From Acidobacteria subdivision 13 bacterium RH2 MAG17b (lineage in GTDB: Bacteria; Acidobacteriota; Terriglobia; UBA7540), in NCBI GenBank assembly GCA_002197525.1, contig NFUN01000048.1, positions 1 to 40,549 of the forward strand: a stretch of DNA of 40,549 bases, given 5' to 3'. The notes beneath the pieces were generated by a model. The model ran no database searches. It saw only the letters and a list, made by a program, of their open reading frames with translations, and was not told the DNA's origin. Positions within the stretch are counted from its first letter, which is position 1. Each line of letters starts with the position of its first letter. This document shows, piece after piece, positions 25,937-35,237 of the stretch. Position numbers and translations under genes: made by a program.

Positions 25937-26935
25937 TTACGATGTTTGGTGTAACACCGGCGCTGCGAAGGCCGCTTTGTCAGCTTCGACCATCATCTTT
26001 ACCAAGCCCTTGAAGCCGATTTCGGGCCGCCAGTTCAGATCCTTTTGTGCAAGCGAAGAATTCGCCCTTAGATCATGAATCTCGCCGGTACGAAGCAACT
26101 GCGTGTCAACTTCAACGTATTGGGAGATGGACTTCATGGCTTCTTCGGTATTCGGGAACCTTTCGATTTGAACCAGCGCCTGGGCGAGAAATTCCGCCAC
26201 GCTGTGGGATGCGCCCGTCCCAATTACATAATCCTTGGGCTCAGCCCGTTGCAGCATCGCGTGCATGGCTTTCACGTAGTCTCCGGCGAAACCCCAGTCT
26301 CTCTTGGCCTGCAAGTTGCCAAGCTTGAGCTTTTGGGTGTCACCGTTGGCCCAGGCCGCTACGGCAAGACTTATCTTCCGCGTCACCATCTCCGCGCCAC
26401 GCCGAGGAGATTCATGATTGAAGAGAATTCCGCCCGCCACGAAAAGACCTCGCTGCCGGTACACCCTAGCCAATTGATGCGATGCAACCTTCGAGACTCC
26501 GTACGGAGAAGTCGGCGCGAAAGCCGTGGTCTCGTTAACAGGCCCATCCGCGTTGCCGTACATCTCGGAACTGGACGCCTGGTAAACGCGCGCATCGGGC
26601 TTTTGCCGCTCGACAACTTGCAAGATTCGGGCCAGCCCTCCGGTATTGATGTCGAAAGTTTCGGGGCCCTGCTGCCAACTCGCCGGGACAAAAACCTGCG
26701 CGGCCAAGTTATAGAGCTCGTCCGGCCACGCCTTTTGAACTGCAACCGTGAGCGACGTGGCGTCTCTTAAATCGCCATAAACCAATTCGATTTGTTGTTG
26801 AATGGGACGTATCCACTGCATGGTATCAGGATCGCGCCTCACCAGCCCGTAAACCCTGTAACCAAGACCAAGGAGATACTCAGCAAGGTAGCTGCCGTCC
26901 TGCCCTGAAATGCCGGTGAGTAGCGCCGTCTTCAT
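25937..26935 (-). CDS. gmd: GDP-mannose 4,6-dehydratase
   Basis: This 332-residue short-chain dehydratase converts GDP-D-mannose to GDP-4-keto-6-deoxy-D-mannose, precursor of GDP-fucose, GDP-rhamnose and related sugars of surface polysaccharide. Motifs are TGISGQDGSYLAEYL (NADP loop), YQASSSEMYGN (catalytic Ser/Glu), PYGVSKVASH (Tyr-Lys pair) and FNHESPRRGAEMVTRKIS, which is diagnostic for Gmd. The length is near the lower end for the family but complete. GAGGAGAG lies nine bases before the ATG. It is followed about 100 bases later by the glycosyltransferase. No reductase or epimerase partner (rmd, fcl) is in the window. Confidence 0.94.
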   Translation of the reverse strand: MKTALLTGISGQDGSYLAEYLLGLGYRVYGLVRRDPDTMQWIRPIQQQIELVYGDLRDATSLTVAVQKAWPDELYNLAAQVFVPASWQQGPETFDINTGGLARILQVVERQKPDARVYQASSSEMYGNADGPVNETTAFAPTSPYGVSKVASHQLARVYRQRGLFVAGGILFNHESPRRGAEMVTRKISLAVAAWANGDTQKLKLGNLQAKRDWGFAGDYVKAMHAMLQRAEPKDYVIGTGASHSVAEFLAQALVQIERFPNTEEAMKSISQYVEVDTQLLRTGEIHDLRANSSLAQKDLNWRPEIGFKGLVKMMVEADKAAFAAPVLHQTS

Positions 26936-27069
26936 AATTCAATCTCTCCTCTGAGCGGCCTTGAGGTTGCTTTTCCCTGAGCCATCTGTGCCGGCCTCCC
27001 TATGAAGTTGCTGCCGTTGCAACGACCGGGTGCGATTGGTGCTCCGCATGCGTCACCCACTGGAGCGCT

Positions 27070-28053
27070 TTACAGGCGCAGCCGCTTGCGCGCCAGGACG
27101 ACCGCGCCTAATGCTCCTGCGTCATCGCCAAGGGTTCCTTTAACGATTTTGACGCGCTTGATGGCCTCGGGATGAAGAAAGTATTCGGCGGCAGTCCTGC
27201 GTATGAGACCGACAAAATCTTCTCCCAACCTCCCGGCGATGCCGCCGCCGATCACCACGCGCTCCGGGTCCAGCGCATTCACGAGGTTCGCGACCAGAAT
27301 GCCCAGGTAATACTCGGCGCGTTCTATAACTTCCTTCATCACGGGATCTTTTTTGCCGAGCGCTGCCTGGATCACGCTGCTTGTCATGCGGTCCTTGTTG
27401 CGCTCTTTCATGATTCCGGTGACGGCGGTCTTGCGGCCAGCCTTCACCGCCGCACGCACGTCCCGCTCCATGGCAGTGCGGCTCGCCAGAGCTTCCGCGC
27501 AACCGCGATGTCCGCAACCGCAAACCGGGCCGTCCGCCAGCAGCACCATATGACCGATTTCGCCCGCCCAACCGTGACCGCCTTCGTAAAGTTCTCCGCC
27601 ACAGATGATGCCGCCGCCGATCCCGGTGCCCACAAAAACGCCTACGAGTTCGGAAACCCTCTCGCCCGCGCCGAAAGCATGTTCTCCCACCACGCCCACG
27701 TTCACGTCGTTATCCACAATCACGGGAACTCCCAACCGGGATTTCAGTTCAGCGGCGAGCCGCACGTTCCGCCACCCCAGATTCGGCGCGTCGTGCACCA
27801 CGCCGCGCGCCACGTCGATGGTTCCCGGCGCTCCGATGCTGACGGCGCCCAGAGCCTTTGCTTTTATGCCCGCATCGGCGGCCATCCGCTCCACGAGGCT
27901 GGCGATTTCGTTGATCAAAGCCTTGGGCTTCAACCCCACTTCGGTCTTCTTTTTGTTGCTGGCCAGTATCTTGTTTCTACCGTCCGCAATGATCACCTTC
28001 ACGCTGGTGCCGCCCAAATCAATGCCCGCGATGAATGCTCGTTTCTTCCGCAT
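27070..28053 (-). CDS. ROK-family sugar kinase (glucokinase-like)
   Basis: The 327-residue protein begins with the ATP phosphate loop GIDLGGTSVKVIIAD. It has the sugar-binding catalytic segment VIVDNDVNVGVVGEHAFGAG, GTGIGGGIICGGELYEGGHG with the sugar-contacting Glu/His in AGEIGHM, and the ROK zinc site CGCGHRGCAEALAS. The second ATPase half has VVIGGGIAGRLG. It would phosphorylate glucose or a similar hexose or N-acyl hexosamine using ATP. GGAG lies six bases before the ATG. The gene is separated by about 135 bases from both neighbours, so it may have its own promoter. Confidence 0.9.
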   Translation of the reverse strand: MRKKRAFIAGIDLGGTSVKVIIADGRNKILASNKKKTEVGLKPKALINEIASLVERMAADAGIKAKALGAVSIGAPGTIDVARGVVHDAPNLGWRNVRLAAELKSRLGVPVIVDNDVNVGVVGEHAFGAGERVSELVGVFVGTGIGGGIICGGELYEGGHGWAGEIGHMVLLADGPVCGCGHRGCAEALASRTAMERDVRAAVKAGRKTAVTGIMKERNKDRMTSSVIQAALGKKDPVMKEVIERAEYYLGILVANLVNALDPERVVIGGGIAGRLGEDFVGLIRRTAAEYFLHPEAIKRVKIVKGTLGDDAGALGAVVLARKRLRL

Positions 28054-28188
28054 CTCGTTCTCCGGCCCGGTGGAATGCGTTTTGCCTACGGCGCAAAGTC
28101 TAGCTTAAATCAAAGTGAAGGCGGAATGGCTCTTTGTCTTTCGTCAATACCGGGCCTGCCATAGCCAACAGGAAGGTCAGACAAACCC

Positions 28189-28824
28189 TCACAATCCTTG
28201 CAAGAATGGATTCGATTCGCGTTCTTCCCCGATTACAGTAGAGGGTCCATGGCCGGGATAAACGGGCGTCTCATCCGGGAAGCGCTGCAGAAGCTCCCGC
28301 AGAGACCGCAAAATCTGGAGGTGGTCTCCGCCCCACAAATCCGTCCGTCCGATGCTGCCCTTAAACAGCGTATCACCCGAGAAGAGCCTGGCCTCTTTAC
28401 CCGGAAGATAGAGCGAAACGCTGCCTGGCGAATGCCCCGGTGTCGAGAGAACTTCCAGCCGCAGCGGACCCGCGCTGACCACGTCACCCTCTTTCAGGAA
28501 TTGATCCACCGGAACCGAGCCGGGCGGAGAAACGCCCAACCAAGCCGCTTGCATGGCAAGATTCTCATAGAGCGGCAGATCGGCGCCATGCATCAGCACG
28601 CCCGCGCCGGTCGCCTGCTGAAGCTTTTGGATGCCGCCCACGTGGTCGATGTGGGCGTGAGTCGCGACAATGTATCTAACCTTCAGCTTGTGCCGGTCAA
28701 GGACCTCGCGCACGCGTTCCGTGTCATCGCCGGGGTCGATGACCACCGCCTCGCCTGTATCTTCATCTCCGAGAATCGAGCAATTACAGGCCAACATGCC
28801 AACAGGAAGGATTTCATGAATCAC
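28189..28824 (-). CDS. MBL-fold hydrolase, glyoxalase II-like
   Basis: This 211-residue metallo-beta-lactamase-fold enzyme has the two-metal motif VATHAHIDHVGG, then STPGHSPGSVSLYLP, FSGDTLFKGSIGRTDL (bridging Asp) and YPGHGPSTVIGEERESNPF (last His). It resembles the small YcbL type of glyoxalase II that splits S-acylglutathione or other thioesters. It lacks the long C-terminal glutathione-binding domain, so the substrate is unsure. GTG 28824 (IHEILPVG) is taken as the start because GGGGAG sits six bases upstream; the longer TTG form has no such site. Confidence 0.88.
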   Translation of the reverse strand: MIHEILPVGMLACNCSILGDEDTGEAVVIDPGDDTERVREVLDRHKLKVRYIVATHAHIDHVGGIQKLQQATGAGVLMHGADLPLYENLAMQAAWLGVSPPGSVPVDQFLKEGDVVSAGPLRLEVLSTPGHSPGSVSLYLPGKEARLFSGDTLFKGSIGRTDLWGGDHLQILRSLRELLQRFPDETPVYPGHGPSTVIGEERESNPFLQGL

Positions 28825-28873
28825 TGCTTGCTCCCCTACCGAGGTTCGCAAAACATAGCGCAGATCATGCCGT

Positions 28874-28902
28874 TGTAGCGGCGCGCAGGGAGCGCTGCTA
28901 CA
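28874..28902. repeat. TGTAGC palindrome
   Basis: TGTAGCGGCGC and GCGCTGCTACA pair at ten of eleven positions around CAGGGA-type loop sequence. It is related to TGTAGCGGCGG in the element at 37008-37130. Confidence 0.55.
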
Positions 28903-28969
28903 GTAAAGGCCCCGTGCTATATTTTGCGGCCATCAATAAACTCCGCACGGCGCAAATCGCCTGCCGCGC

Positions 28970-30352
28970 CTAGCCGCGCACGATCACGGCGGCAAAAAAA
29001 CCATCCATCGGATGGATGCCGGGATAGGTCCGGAAATAGCCTGCCGCCTCGAAGAGCTGGCCCATCTCCGGAAATCCGCGGCGCAATTCCCCGGCGCTCA
29101 GCGCGCGGAATCCCGGCCTACCCGCGAGAACCTTGGCGATTACCTCTTCATTTTCCTCCGGCTCAAGCGAGCACGTGGCATACACCAGCCTACCGGCCTC
29201 ACCCAGCGCCCCAAGCGCCTGACCCAGAATTTCACATTGCATCTCCGCCAGCCGGGGCAAATCCTGCGGCTTGAGCCTCCATTTGATTTCCGGATTGCGG
29301 GCGAGCGTACCCGTGCCGGAACACGGAGCGTCCACGAGCACGCGGTCAAAGAGCCTTGCAAAGGGGAGCGGTTGGCGGGCATCCAGAAGCACCCGACGCA
29401 GCAGGACTCCGGCTGGCCACTCGCGCAGGCCGATCTCGTTCATCGTTCGCATCCGGCGCATGCTTCGGTCGCACGCCACCACCACTCCTTCGCGCAACAT
29501 CTCAGCCAATTGCCCTGTTTTAACGCCCGGAGCAGCGCAGAGATCGAGCGCCCATTCGCCCGACTGGGAACCCACAAGCTCCGCCGCTAATTGCGAGGCC
29601 TCATCTTGCAACACGCATTGGCCCTCGCGCCACGCCGGAGTGTTGAGCACGCTGCCGGAGTCCACCACCAGCGCCCTCCGGCTATAAACGCCCGGATGCG
29701 CCACAACTCCAGCTTGCGCCAGCGTCATGCGAATGTTCTCCCGCTCTGCCGCATCTCCCCTCACGCGCAGGCAGGCGCGGGGAATCACCTGGCAGCCGAG
29801 CATCATCGAACGAGCCTTCTCCGGCCCGAAGCACCGCTCCCAACGCTCGCACAACCACGCAGGTGTCGAGCGCCTGGCGCTCTCCATGTACTCCCGATTC
29901 GTTCTTAGCTCTTCAGGCTCCAGTCCGTTAAACGCTGCCTTCTCGCATTTCCGAAGCACGGCGTTCACCAGTCCGCTCGCGGACCTTTTCCGGGCCAGCC
30001 TGGCCATTTCGACGGCTTGGCTCACCGCCGCGGCCTTGGGAATCGCGGACAGGAACCGGATTTGATACACAGCCAGACGGAGAATTTCTGCAATCTCGGG
30101 ATCGAAATATGAAAGCGCTCTGCCCGACAGCTTTTCGATCTGAAAGTCCAGATCGCCGCGCCAGCGCAGTACGCCCATCACAAGTTCCGTCGCCAGCCGC
30201 CGGTCCGCGTCGCTGAGCGGCTCTAAGGCAGACCCTTGCAGCAGGTCCACGGCATAATCACGGCCAGCCTGCACCCGTATAAGGATATGGTAAGCCGCTT
30301 GCCGGGCGGGAGAGACGACCGTGGTGAGCTTTTCCTTAGTTCGGTATTTCAT
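28970..30352 (-). CDS. rsmB: 16S rRNA (cytosine967-C5)-methyltransferase RsmB
   Basis: The 460-residue enzyme has an N-terminal NusB-like RNA-binding domain (PARQAAYHILIRVQAGRDYA to about residue 140). A SAM-dependent methyltransferase domain follows, with ALDLCAAPGVKTGQLAEML (SAM loop), DAPCSGTGTLARNPEIKW and YATCSLEPEENEEV, carrying the two cysteines used in m5C formation. It methylates 16S rRNA. ATG 30352 is chosen; a GTG four codons earlier at 30364 lies at the edge of a repeat. The ribosome binding site is weak in either case. Confidence 0.94.
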   Translation of the reverse strand: MKYRTKEKLTTVVSPARQAAYHILIRVQAGRDYAVDLLQGSALEPLSDADRRLATELVMGVLRWRGDLDFQIEKLSGRALSYFDPEIAEILRLAVYQIRFLSAIPKAAAVSQAVEMARLARKRSASGLVNAVLRKCEKAAFNGLEPEELRTNREYMESARRSTPAWLCERWERCFGPEKARSMMLGCQVIPRACLRVRGDAAERENIRMTLAQAGVVAHPGVYSRRALVVDSGSVLNTPAWREGQCVLQDEASQLAAELVGSQSGEWALDLCAAPGVKTGQLAEMLREGVVVACDRSMRRMRTMNEIGLREWPAGVLLRRVLLDARQPLPFARLFDRVLVDAPCSGTGTLARNPEIKWRLKPQDLPRLAEMQCEILGQALGALGEAGRLVYATCSLEPEENEEVIAKVLAGRPGFRALSAGELRRGFPEMGQLFEAAGYFRTYPGIHPMDGFFAAVIVRG

Positions 30353-30360
30353 AAGTTCGC

Positions 30361-30552
30361 TCACATATTCCCGCGCCCCCTCACCCGGCGCTTGTGCGCC
30401 ACCCTCTCCCCCAAGGGGGCGAGGGCGGAATCTTCGAATACGTCACCGTACTTATGAAAGGCGGCACTTAGTTCGGGCCATTCGAGCAGGAGGGCAGGTG
30501 CGTCCGGCAGGATTAAGATTTCTCTGCGGACCACCGGTTTGGATTTTCCCAA
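30361..30552 (-). CDS. Possible small ORF after hemB, ending in a repeat
   Basis: A 63-codon frame begins at TTG 30552, two bases after the hemB stop. Its first 45 residues look protein-like (REILILPDAPALLLEWPELS then AAFHKYGDVFEDSA). The last third (LGERVAHKRRVRGRG) is encoded by the CCTCACCC repeat at 30376-30428, so a short gene may have been cut or extended by that repeat. No homologue is recognised, and it could be a chance frame. Confidence 0.3.
   Translation of the reverse strand: MGKSKPVVRREILILPDAPALLLEWPELSAAFHKYGDVFEDSALAPLGERVAHKRRVRGRGNM
30376..30428. repeat. CCTCACCC dispersed repeat, copy D
   Basis: CCCCCTCACCCGGCGCTTGT, GCGCCACCCTCTCCCCCAAG and GGGGCGAGGGCGG follow the same pattern as copies A to C, here lacking the closing GGGTGAGGGG arm. 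Confidence 0.65.
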
Positions 30553-30554
30553 GA

Positions 30555-31529
30555 CTACTTGCCAAGCAGCCGTGCCGCGTCCTTGGCGAAGTAGGTGAGA
30601 ATCAGGTCCGCGCCGGCGCGCTTGATGGAGGTCAGGCTTTCCATCATGATCCGCTCGCCGTCCACCCAGCCATTCCGGGCGGCGGCGGCAATCAGCGAGA
30701 ACTCGCCGCTCACTTGGTAGGCGGCCAGCGGCACATTGAATTCACGCCTCGCAAGCGCCAGGACATCCAAATAAGGCATGGCAGGCTTCACCATGATGAT
30801 GTCGGCGCCCTCTTCGAGATCGAGCGCGATCTCCCGCAGGGCTTCGCGCTGGTTGGCCGGATCCATCTGATAGGATTTGCGGTCTCCGAACTTGGGAGCG
30901 GAATCAGCGGCATCGCGAAACGGCCCGTAAAAGGCCGAGGCGTACTTGGCTGAATAGACAAGGATCGGAACCTGCTCGAAGCCCCGTTCATCGAGCGCTG
31001 CCCGGATTCGCCCGACTCTTCCGTCCATCATGTCCGAGGGGGCAATGACGTCCGCCCCGGCCTCTGCCTGCGTCACGGCCGTCCGGGCGAGCAGTTCGAG
31101 CGTGGAGTCGTTATCCACCTCGCCGTTTTTCAGGAGGCCGCAGTGGCCGTGATCGGTGTACTCATCCAGGCACGCGTCGCAGATCACAAGCAGGCCTGGG
31201 GCGGCCTTCTTGACCGCCCGCACCGCCCGCTGAACGATGCCTTCGGGGTCGTAAGCCCCCGAGCCTTCTGCGTCCTTGCGCTCGGGGATGCCGAACAGTA
31301 TGACGCCTGGAATCCCTGCGTCGAGGACGGCCTTGCATTCCCCGGCCAGCAGGTCTACCGACCAACGGTAGTTGCCGGGCATGGATTGGATTTCGCTCTT
31401 CACGCCTGATCCAGGGCAAACGAATAGCGGGTAGATCAGCGACTGCGTGGTGAGCGTGGTCTCGCGCACCAGACCACGCAAGGCATCGTTGCGGCGCAAC
31501 CTGCGGAGCCGGTGTACGGGAAAGGGCAT
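30555..31529 (-). CDS. hemB: Porphobilinogen synthase (delta-aminolevulinic acid dehydratase)
   Basis: The 324-residue enzyme joins two 5-aminolevulinate molecules into porphobilinogen for haem synthesis, which the haem-rich act-cox system needs. Active-site lysines lie in [19 protein letters not shown] and [13 protein letters not shown]. The metal site reads [16 protein letters not shown]: of the three Cys of classical Zn enzymes, the middle one is Asp, a mixed pattern seen in many bacteria. [10 protein letters not shown]-type and [10 protein letters not shown] motifs are in place. It starts 14 bases after lptD with no strong ribosome binding site, so translation may be coupled to it. Confidence 0.96.
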   Translation of the reverse strand: MPFPVHRLRRLRRNDALRGLVRETTLTTQSLIYPLFVCPGSGVKSEIQSMPGNYRWSVDLLAGECKAVLDAGIPGVILFGIPERKDAEGSGAYDPEGIVQRAVRAVKKAAPGLLVICDACLDEYTDHGHCGLLKNGEVDNDSTLELLARTAVTQAEAGADVIAPSDMMDGRVGRIRAALDERGFEQVPILVYSAKYASAFYGPFRDAADSAPKFGDRKSYQMDPANQREALREIALDLEEGADIIMVKPAMPYLDVLALARREFNVPLAAYQVSGEFSLIAAAARNGWVDGERIMMESLTSIKRAGADLILTYFAKDAARLLGK

Positions 31530-31543
31530 GACGATTACTCGTG

Positions 31544-33919
31544 TTATGGAATCTGCTGCAATTGACGTTGCAGCAACTCCGCCGGCTTCAGGCTGCCGAA
31601 CGTCGCAATGTTGCCAAGAGTAATGGAAAGCCGGAACATGTTTTCATTGCGGATGAATCCCAGGTTGAACCGCTCAATCTGCCCGTTCAAGGCGAAGCAA
31701 CCAAAATTGTAGCTGACTTGGCCGACAAAGTCTTCGGCGATATCTTGAGCCAGATTGTAGTCGATGCGAAAACCCTCACTCAATCCTCGCTGTGCCGGAT
31801 CGCCATGGCTCGCCATCAGATCGAGCAGGTTGAACGTAGGAAGCGCGGTAAGCGGTATGTTCGGAGCGACTGGCGCCGGCAGCAGTATCGTATGACTTAC
31901 AAAAAAATCTGTAAATGCCACGTCAAAAGAATGACTTTCAACGCGCGAAGTCACGCCCGCATTCAGCAAGCCGCCTCCCTGCGGGTCAATGTCCGTTCTG
32001 AACTCCGTGTCGAAGTGAGAGGTGGGCGAGAACTCAAACACGGAATCGAGCGGGGAAAGCCGCCGGCCCAGCGGAAACGCAAAACCTGTCAGGGAAAGCG
32101 ACGGTTCAATGGCTACGCGGCTGCCGGGCGCAACGGCGCCGCCAAAAGTCGGATCAAAGAAATACTTTTGCGTCAACGTCCAGGAGATCAGATCGCGAGC
32201 CTGTGGATGGTTACCTTGGGCATCCGTCTTGTCCTTTCGCTCGAGAATTGCATTGGTGAGCGAGTATTCAATCTCATTGTCTTCGGTCAGGATGTCCGTC
32301 GTATCGAAGCGCACCACGTCCAGGATGTTCTGCGGATCGCTCGCATGCACGAAGCGATACTTGATGTCCGGTTCTATGACGTGCTTGAAGCGGCGGCCCC
32401 ACAGCGGATGAGCAAAGACCTTCTCAACCGATGGCGGGCGAAGGTCAGCGGAAAACTCTCCCAGGAAGCGATTCACGGGGCTATGGTCCGGTTTCAAGCT
32501 GGTTCCGTAATAGGTGTCGCGGAATCCCACGGTCGGCGTCAGGTGAAAGCCCCAAAAAGGGCGTGAACGCAGTGTCAGGCGCGGATACAAGTCCACACGG
32601 TCAGTTACCGTCGGAGTCTGAAAGCCCGGCTCAGACCTGCCGACGCCGTCCACAGCCGTATCGAAGGCAAAGTAAAAGGGCGACTTGCCCACCTGCTTGT
32701 CTACGCCGGAGAAAGAGACGCTGGGCAAGTGGCGGATAATGATCGACTGTTCATTCACCGGCGCGGCGGAGAGAAAATCCTGGTAGCGCGAAGCGTAAAA
32801 ATTGATGCTGTAGGGGCCAAAGTTTTTGGTCGCAAACCCCGTCTGCCGCGCCTCGGAAAAGACCGCGGCGTTGAAGTTATCGGACCACGTGCTGCGAAAA
32901 GCGAGTGAGTTCACGTAGCCAACGTCAACCACGCCCCGGAAGCCGTCCCCGAGATTGTCGGATTCGCCGGTCACATCAAAACTCTCTCCGGGCGCGCGGA
33001 GCGGACGCAGCGCCCCGGTTGCGTGGTCATCGATGCCGAAGAAATCGGCCGTGATGCTGCTCGAAGCGCTTGGCCGGGCGCGAAAACGCGCGGAGTAGCC
33101 GACGCCGCGCAGACTGAAATCTTGCACACCAACCATCAAATCCGAGCTGGGATTAATCGCCCAGAAAAAACCGTCACCCAGCACAAATCCCTTCTGCGTG
33201 CTCTCTCCGATCTGCGGCAACAGCAACCCGCTCTGCCGGGGTTTTTGGGAAGCGGCAACGCGGAAGAATGGGAAATAAAGAATGGGGATCCCCAGGAACC
33301 GGAAGACAGCCCCATGGCCCGTCAGGTGCTGCCCAATTTGAAGCTTGGCCCTGGCCAGCGTGAACGCGAGACCTTGGCTGGCTTTCTCGCACGAACTCGC
33401 CTGCACTCGCTCGATGGCGTAATCATTCTGGTCCAGCCGTTCGATTCGCTCGGCGCGCAGAAACAACGGAGTCGCGGACTTGGCGCTGGTCTGTTTCCCT
33501 GGAGCCGCGTAGCGCATGTACCCGTGGACGTGGGTAAACCACCCACGGTCGCTGTTGATGTTGTACTCCGCCGATTCGGCCTCCAAATGACCTTTGGGAT
33601 CGTCAAACACAACGTTTCCGCGCGCCTGAATTTCCCCCGTCGCATCGTCGTAAGTCACCTGGTTGGCGGCGATCCGCATCTCACGATACGTCATCACCAC
33701 ATGGCCGCGCAGCTCATAAAGGTTCCCGGTCTTCTTCTGCGAGTCAGCGTGAATCGTGAGCGTCGTCTGTGGATTGCGAAACTCGGGAGGGATGGAGCAA
33801 GATTGTTGCGCCGGAAGCCGGAAGCACATGCCGAGGCCCAGCACAAGCGTCAGGAACCGGAAAACCCGCGCCGCGCCGCGCTGCGAACGCCCCAGAAAAG
33901 CGGTCGATTCAGTAGACAT
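31544..33919 (-). CDS. lptD: LPS-assembly protein LptD
   Basis: The 791-residue outer membrane protein inserts lipopolysaccharide into the outer leaflet. A signal peptide (about 1-38, ending FRLPAQQ) is followed by an OstA/LptA-like jellyroll ([20 protein letters not shown], then [20 protein letters not shown]) and a large beta-barrel starting near residue 230 ([20 protein letters not shown], the family's conserved entry). The end of the barrel ([18 protein letters not shown] and RLSITLGNI) is present, so it appears complete. A minus-strand TAAAAT lies about 20 bases before the ATG, suggesting a short leader. Presence of LptD implies an LPS-bearing envelope. Confidence 0.92.
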   Translation of the reverse strand: MSTESTAFLGRSQRGAARVFRFLTLVLGLGMCFRLPAQQSCSIPPEFRNPQTTLTIHADSQKKTGNLYELRGHVVMTYREMRIAANQVTYDDATGEIQARGNVVFDDPKGHLEAESAEYNINSDRGWFTHVHGYMRYAAPGKQTSAKSATPLFLRAERIERLDQNDYAIERVQASSCEKASQGLAFTLARAKLQIGQHLTGHGAVFRFLGIPILYFPFFRVAASQKPRQSGLLLPQIGESTQKGFVLGDGFFWAINPSSDLMVGVQDFSLRGVGYSARFRARPSASSSITADFFGIDDHATGALRPLRAPGESFDVTGESDNLGDGFRGVVDVGYVNSLAFRSTWSDNFNAAVFSEARQTGFATKNFGPYSINFYASRYQDFLSAAPVNEQSIIIRHLPSVSFSGVDKQVGKSPFYFAFDTAVDGVGRSEPGFQTPTVTDRVDLYPRLTLRSRPFWGFHLTPTVGFRDTYYGTSLKPDHSPVNRFLGEFSADLRPPSVEKVFAHPLWGRRFKHVIEPDIKYRFVHASDPQNILDVVRFDTTDILTEDNEIEYSLTNAILERKDKTDAQGNHPQARDLISWTLTQKYFFDPTFGGAVAPGSRVAIEPSLSLTGFAFPLGRRLSPLDSVFEFSPTSHFDTEFRTDIDPQGGGLLNAGVTSRVESHSFDVAFTDFFVSHTILLPAPVAPNIPLTALPTFNLLDLMASHGDPAQRGLSEGFRIDYNLAQDIAEDFVGQVSYNFGCFALNGQIERFNLGFIRNENMFRLSITLGNIATFGSLKPAELLQRQLQQIP

Positions 33920-34060
33920 GCTTCAAACCGCCATTTTACTCGATGCTTCTTTGTTTTGAGCACGCCTTTTGCTATCATGCCCTTGGGCCGCTCGTCTCAA
34001 TGCGGCCGGAGCGCCCAAGCCGGTCCATCTGCGCGAAAGGCAGGAGGTTCAGAAGCAGCC

Positions 34061-35029
34061 GTGAAGTGTCCGAAATGTGGATTTGTGAGCTTCCCCGAGC
34101 TGCCTGAGTGCCGGAAGTGCGGCCACCGATTCGCTCCGTCTGAGCGTCAGGAACCGGCTCCCTCCAACAATCTCGAAACCTCTCAAGCCCTGGGTCCAGT
34201 GGCCGTATCAGATCCTCCCGAAAGGCTTTCCGAGCGTGTGGCCAGCTTCCGGCGGCGCCGTGCGACTCTGCGCGAAAACGACGACCGCGAAATGAGCTTG
34301 GCCTTCGACTTTTCTCCCGCCGCCGGTCCAATTGCGTCTTCTGGAGCCGTTCGAGAGCCCTCGCAAGCCTCTCCCGCCGAGCAAACGTTCGACCAGGCAT
34401 TTGCGGAGCGCACAATGCGAGCGCCGCAGGTAAAACTGGAATCAATTCCACTGGATCAGCATGTGGAAGAGTCAAGCTCTCGTCTACCAAGCGTTGGCTT
34501 TTTCGCCGAAAACTTCACCAGCCCGGCCGCGCGCGACCCGCACGTCATTCAATTCGCGGACGCGCCGTTCAACTTGCCGAACCTCTCCGCAGAAACAGAC
34601 TTCCAGGAGGTTATCTCCGCACCGCTCGGCTCGCGGTTCGCGGCCGGCTTGATCGACATTCTTCTCTTACTCGCCGGCGGATGCCTTTTCGCGGTCGTGT
34701 TCGTGGCGGTAGGGGGACGCTTCGACAAGTCGCCGCTGGATATGGCCGTGGTCCTCTTTATCGCCGTCTTCTGGCTGTTCGTCTATTTCGCCGCTTTCGG
34801 CGTTATGACGTGGCGGACTCCCGGCCAAGCCGCTTTTGGGCTCGAAATTCGCAACCTGAACAACGAGCCGCCAACGGTTACTGAAGCGTTGTTGCGCGCC
34901 TTCGGTTATCTCGTTTCGATCTCCGCGCTGACGCTCGGCTTTCTCTGGGCCGCGCTCGATAGCGACGGCATGGGCTGGCACGATCACATCTCTGGGACCG
35001 TCCTGTCGGGCGAAAAGCGGGCGGAATAA
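34061..35029 (+). CDS. RDD-family membrane protein with N-terminal zinc ribbon
   Basis: The 322-residue protein begins at a GTG, giving MKCPKCGFVSFPELPECRKC, a two-CxxC zinc ribbon. AGGAGG is 13 bases upstream, rather far; an ATG at 33977 would put 28 residues before the ribbon. A disordered Pro/Ser/Glu-rich stretch (about 30-185) leads to the RDD domain: GSRFAAGLIDILLLLAGGCL (Arg-Asp), a second helix VVLFIAVFWLFVYFAAFG, TPGQAAFGLEI, and a final helix ending WHDHISGTVLS. RDD proteins are transporters or channels in a few studied cases, usually of unknown role. It is divergent from lptD. Confidence 0.85.
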   Translation: MKCPKCGFVSFPELPECRKCGHRFAPSERQEPAPSNNLETSQALGPVAVSDPPERLSERVASFRRRRATLRENDDREMSLAFDFSPAAGPIASSGAVREPSQASPAEQTFDQAFAERTMRAPQVKLESIPLDQHVEESSSRLPSVGFFAENFTSPAARDPHVIQFADAPFNLPNLSAETDFQEVISAPLGSRFAAGLIDILLLLAGGCLFAVVFVAVGGRFDKSPLDMAVVLFIAVFWLFVYFAAFGVMTWRTPGQAAFGLEIRNLNNEPPTVTEALLRAFGYLVSISALTLGFLWAALDSDGMGWHDHISGTVLSGEKRAE

Positions 35030-35062
35030 AAGGCGCGGTCAACTGAAGCTGGAGGATATGCC

Positions 35063-35218
35063 GTGGGTAAAGGCCGCTTCCTAAACCAAAAACTCGGCAA
35101 GAGAACCAGCCGCCGGCTGAAACTCTCGAAGACCAGATTGCCGGCTAAATCTGCTTCTTATCAGTTCGCCGGGCCCAACCCCAAAAGCTCGCCCTCGAAG
35201 CGTGACAGGAAGGATTGA
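35063..35218 (+). CDS. Small basic protein, 51 residues, unknown
   Basis: A short ORF starting at GTG has GGAGG (35051-35055) seven bases upstream. The product begins MGKGRFLNQKLGKRTSRRLK and ends SSPSKRDRKD. It is strongly basic, with about one third Lys or Arg, no Cys and no hydrophobic segment. It lies 33 bases after the RDD gene and stops 20 bases before the end of the convergent gene, filling the gap exactly. Charge suggests RNA, DNA or ribosome binding, which is inference. An overlapping ATG at 35058 opens only an eight-codon frame. Confidence 0.55.
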   Translation: MGKGRFLNQKLGKRTSRRLKLSKTRLPAKSASYQFAGPNPKSSPSKRDRKD

Positions 35219-35237
35219 CCATTACGGCGAGCCGCCC

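Noticed and set aside
17308-30428. Repeat-rich gaps considered as CRISPR arrays
   Set aside because: The repeats are palindromic single units scattered over kilobases, without regular spacing or spacers, and no cas gene is present.
30593-31525. HemB metal site lacking the middle Cys, considered as an inactive enzyme
   Set aside because: The C-x-D-x7-C form of the site is common in functional bacterial enzymes and both active-site Lys regions are intact.
33023-34060. Upstream extension of the RDD gene antisense to lptD
   Set aside because: The open frame continues for about 345 codons before the zinc ribbon but is the complement of lptD. The GTG at 34061 gives a normal family start.
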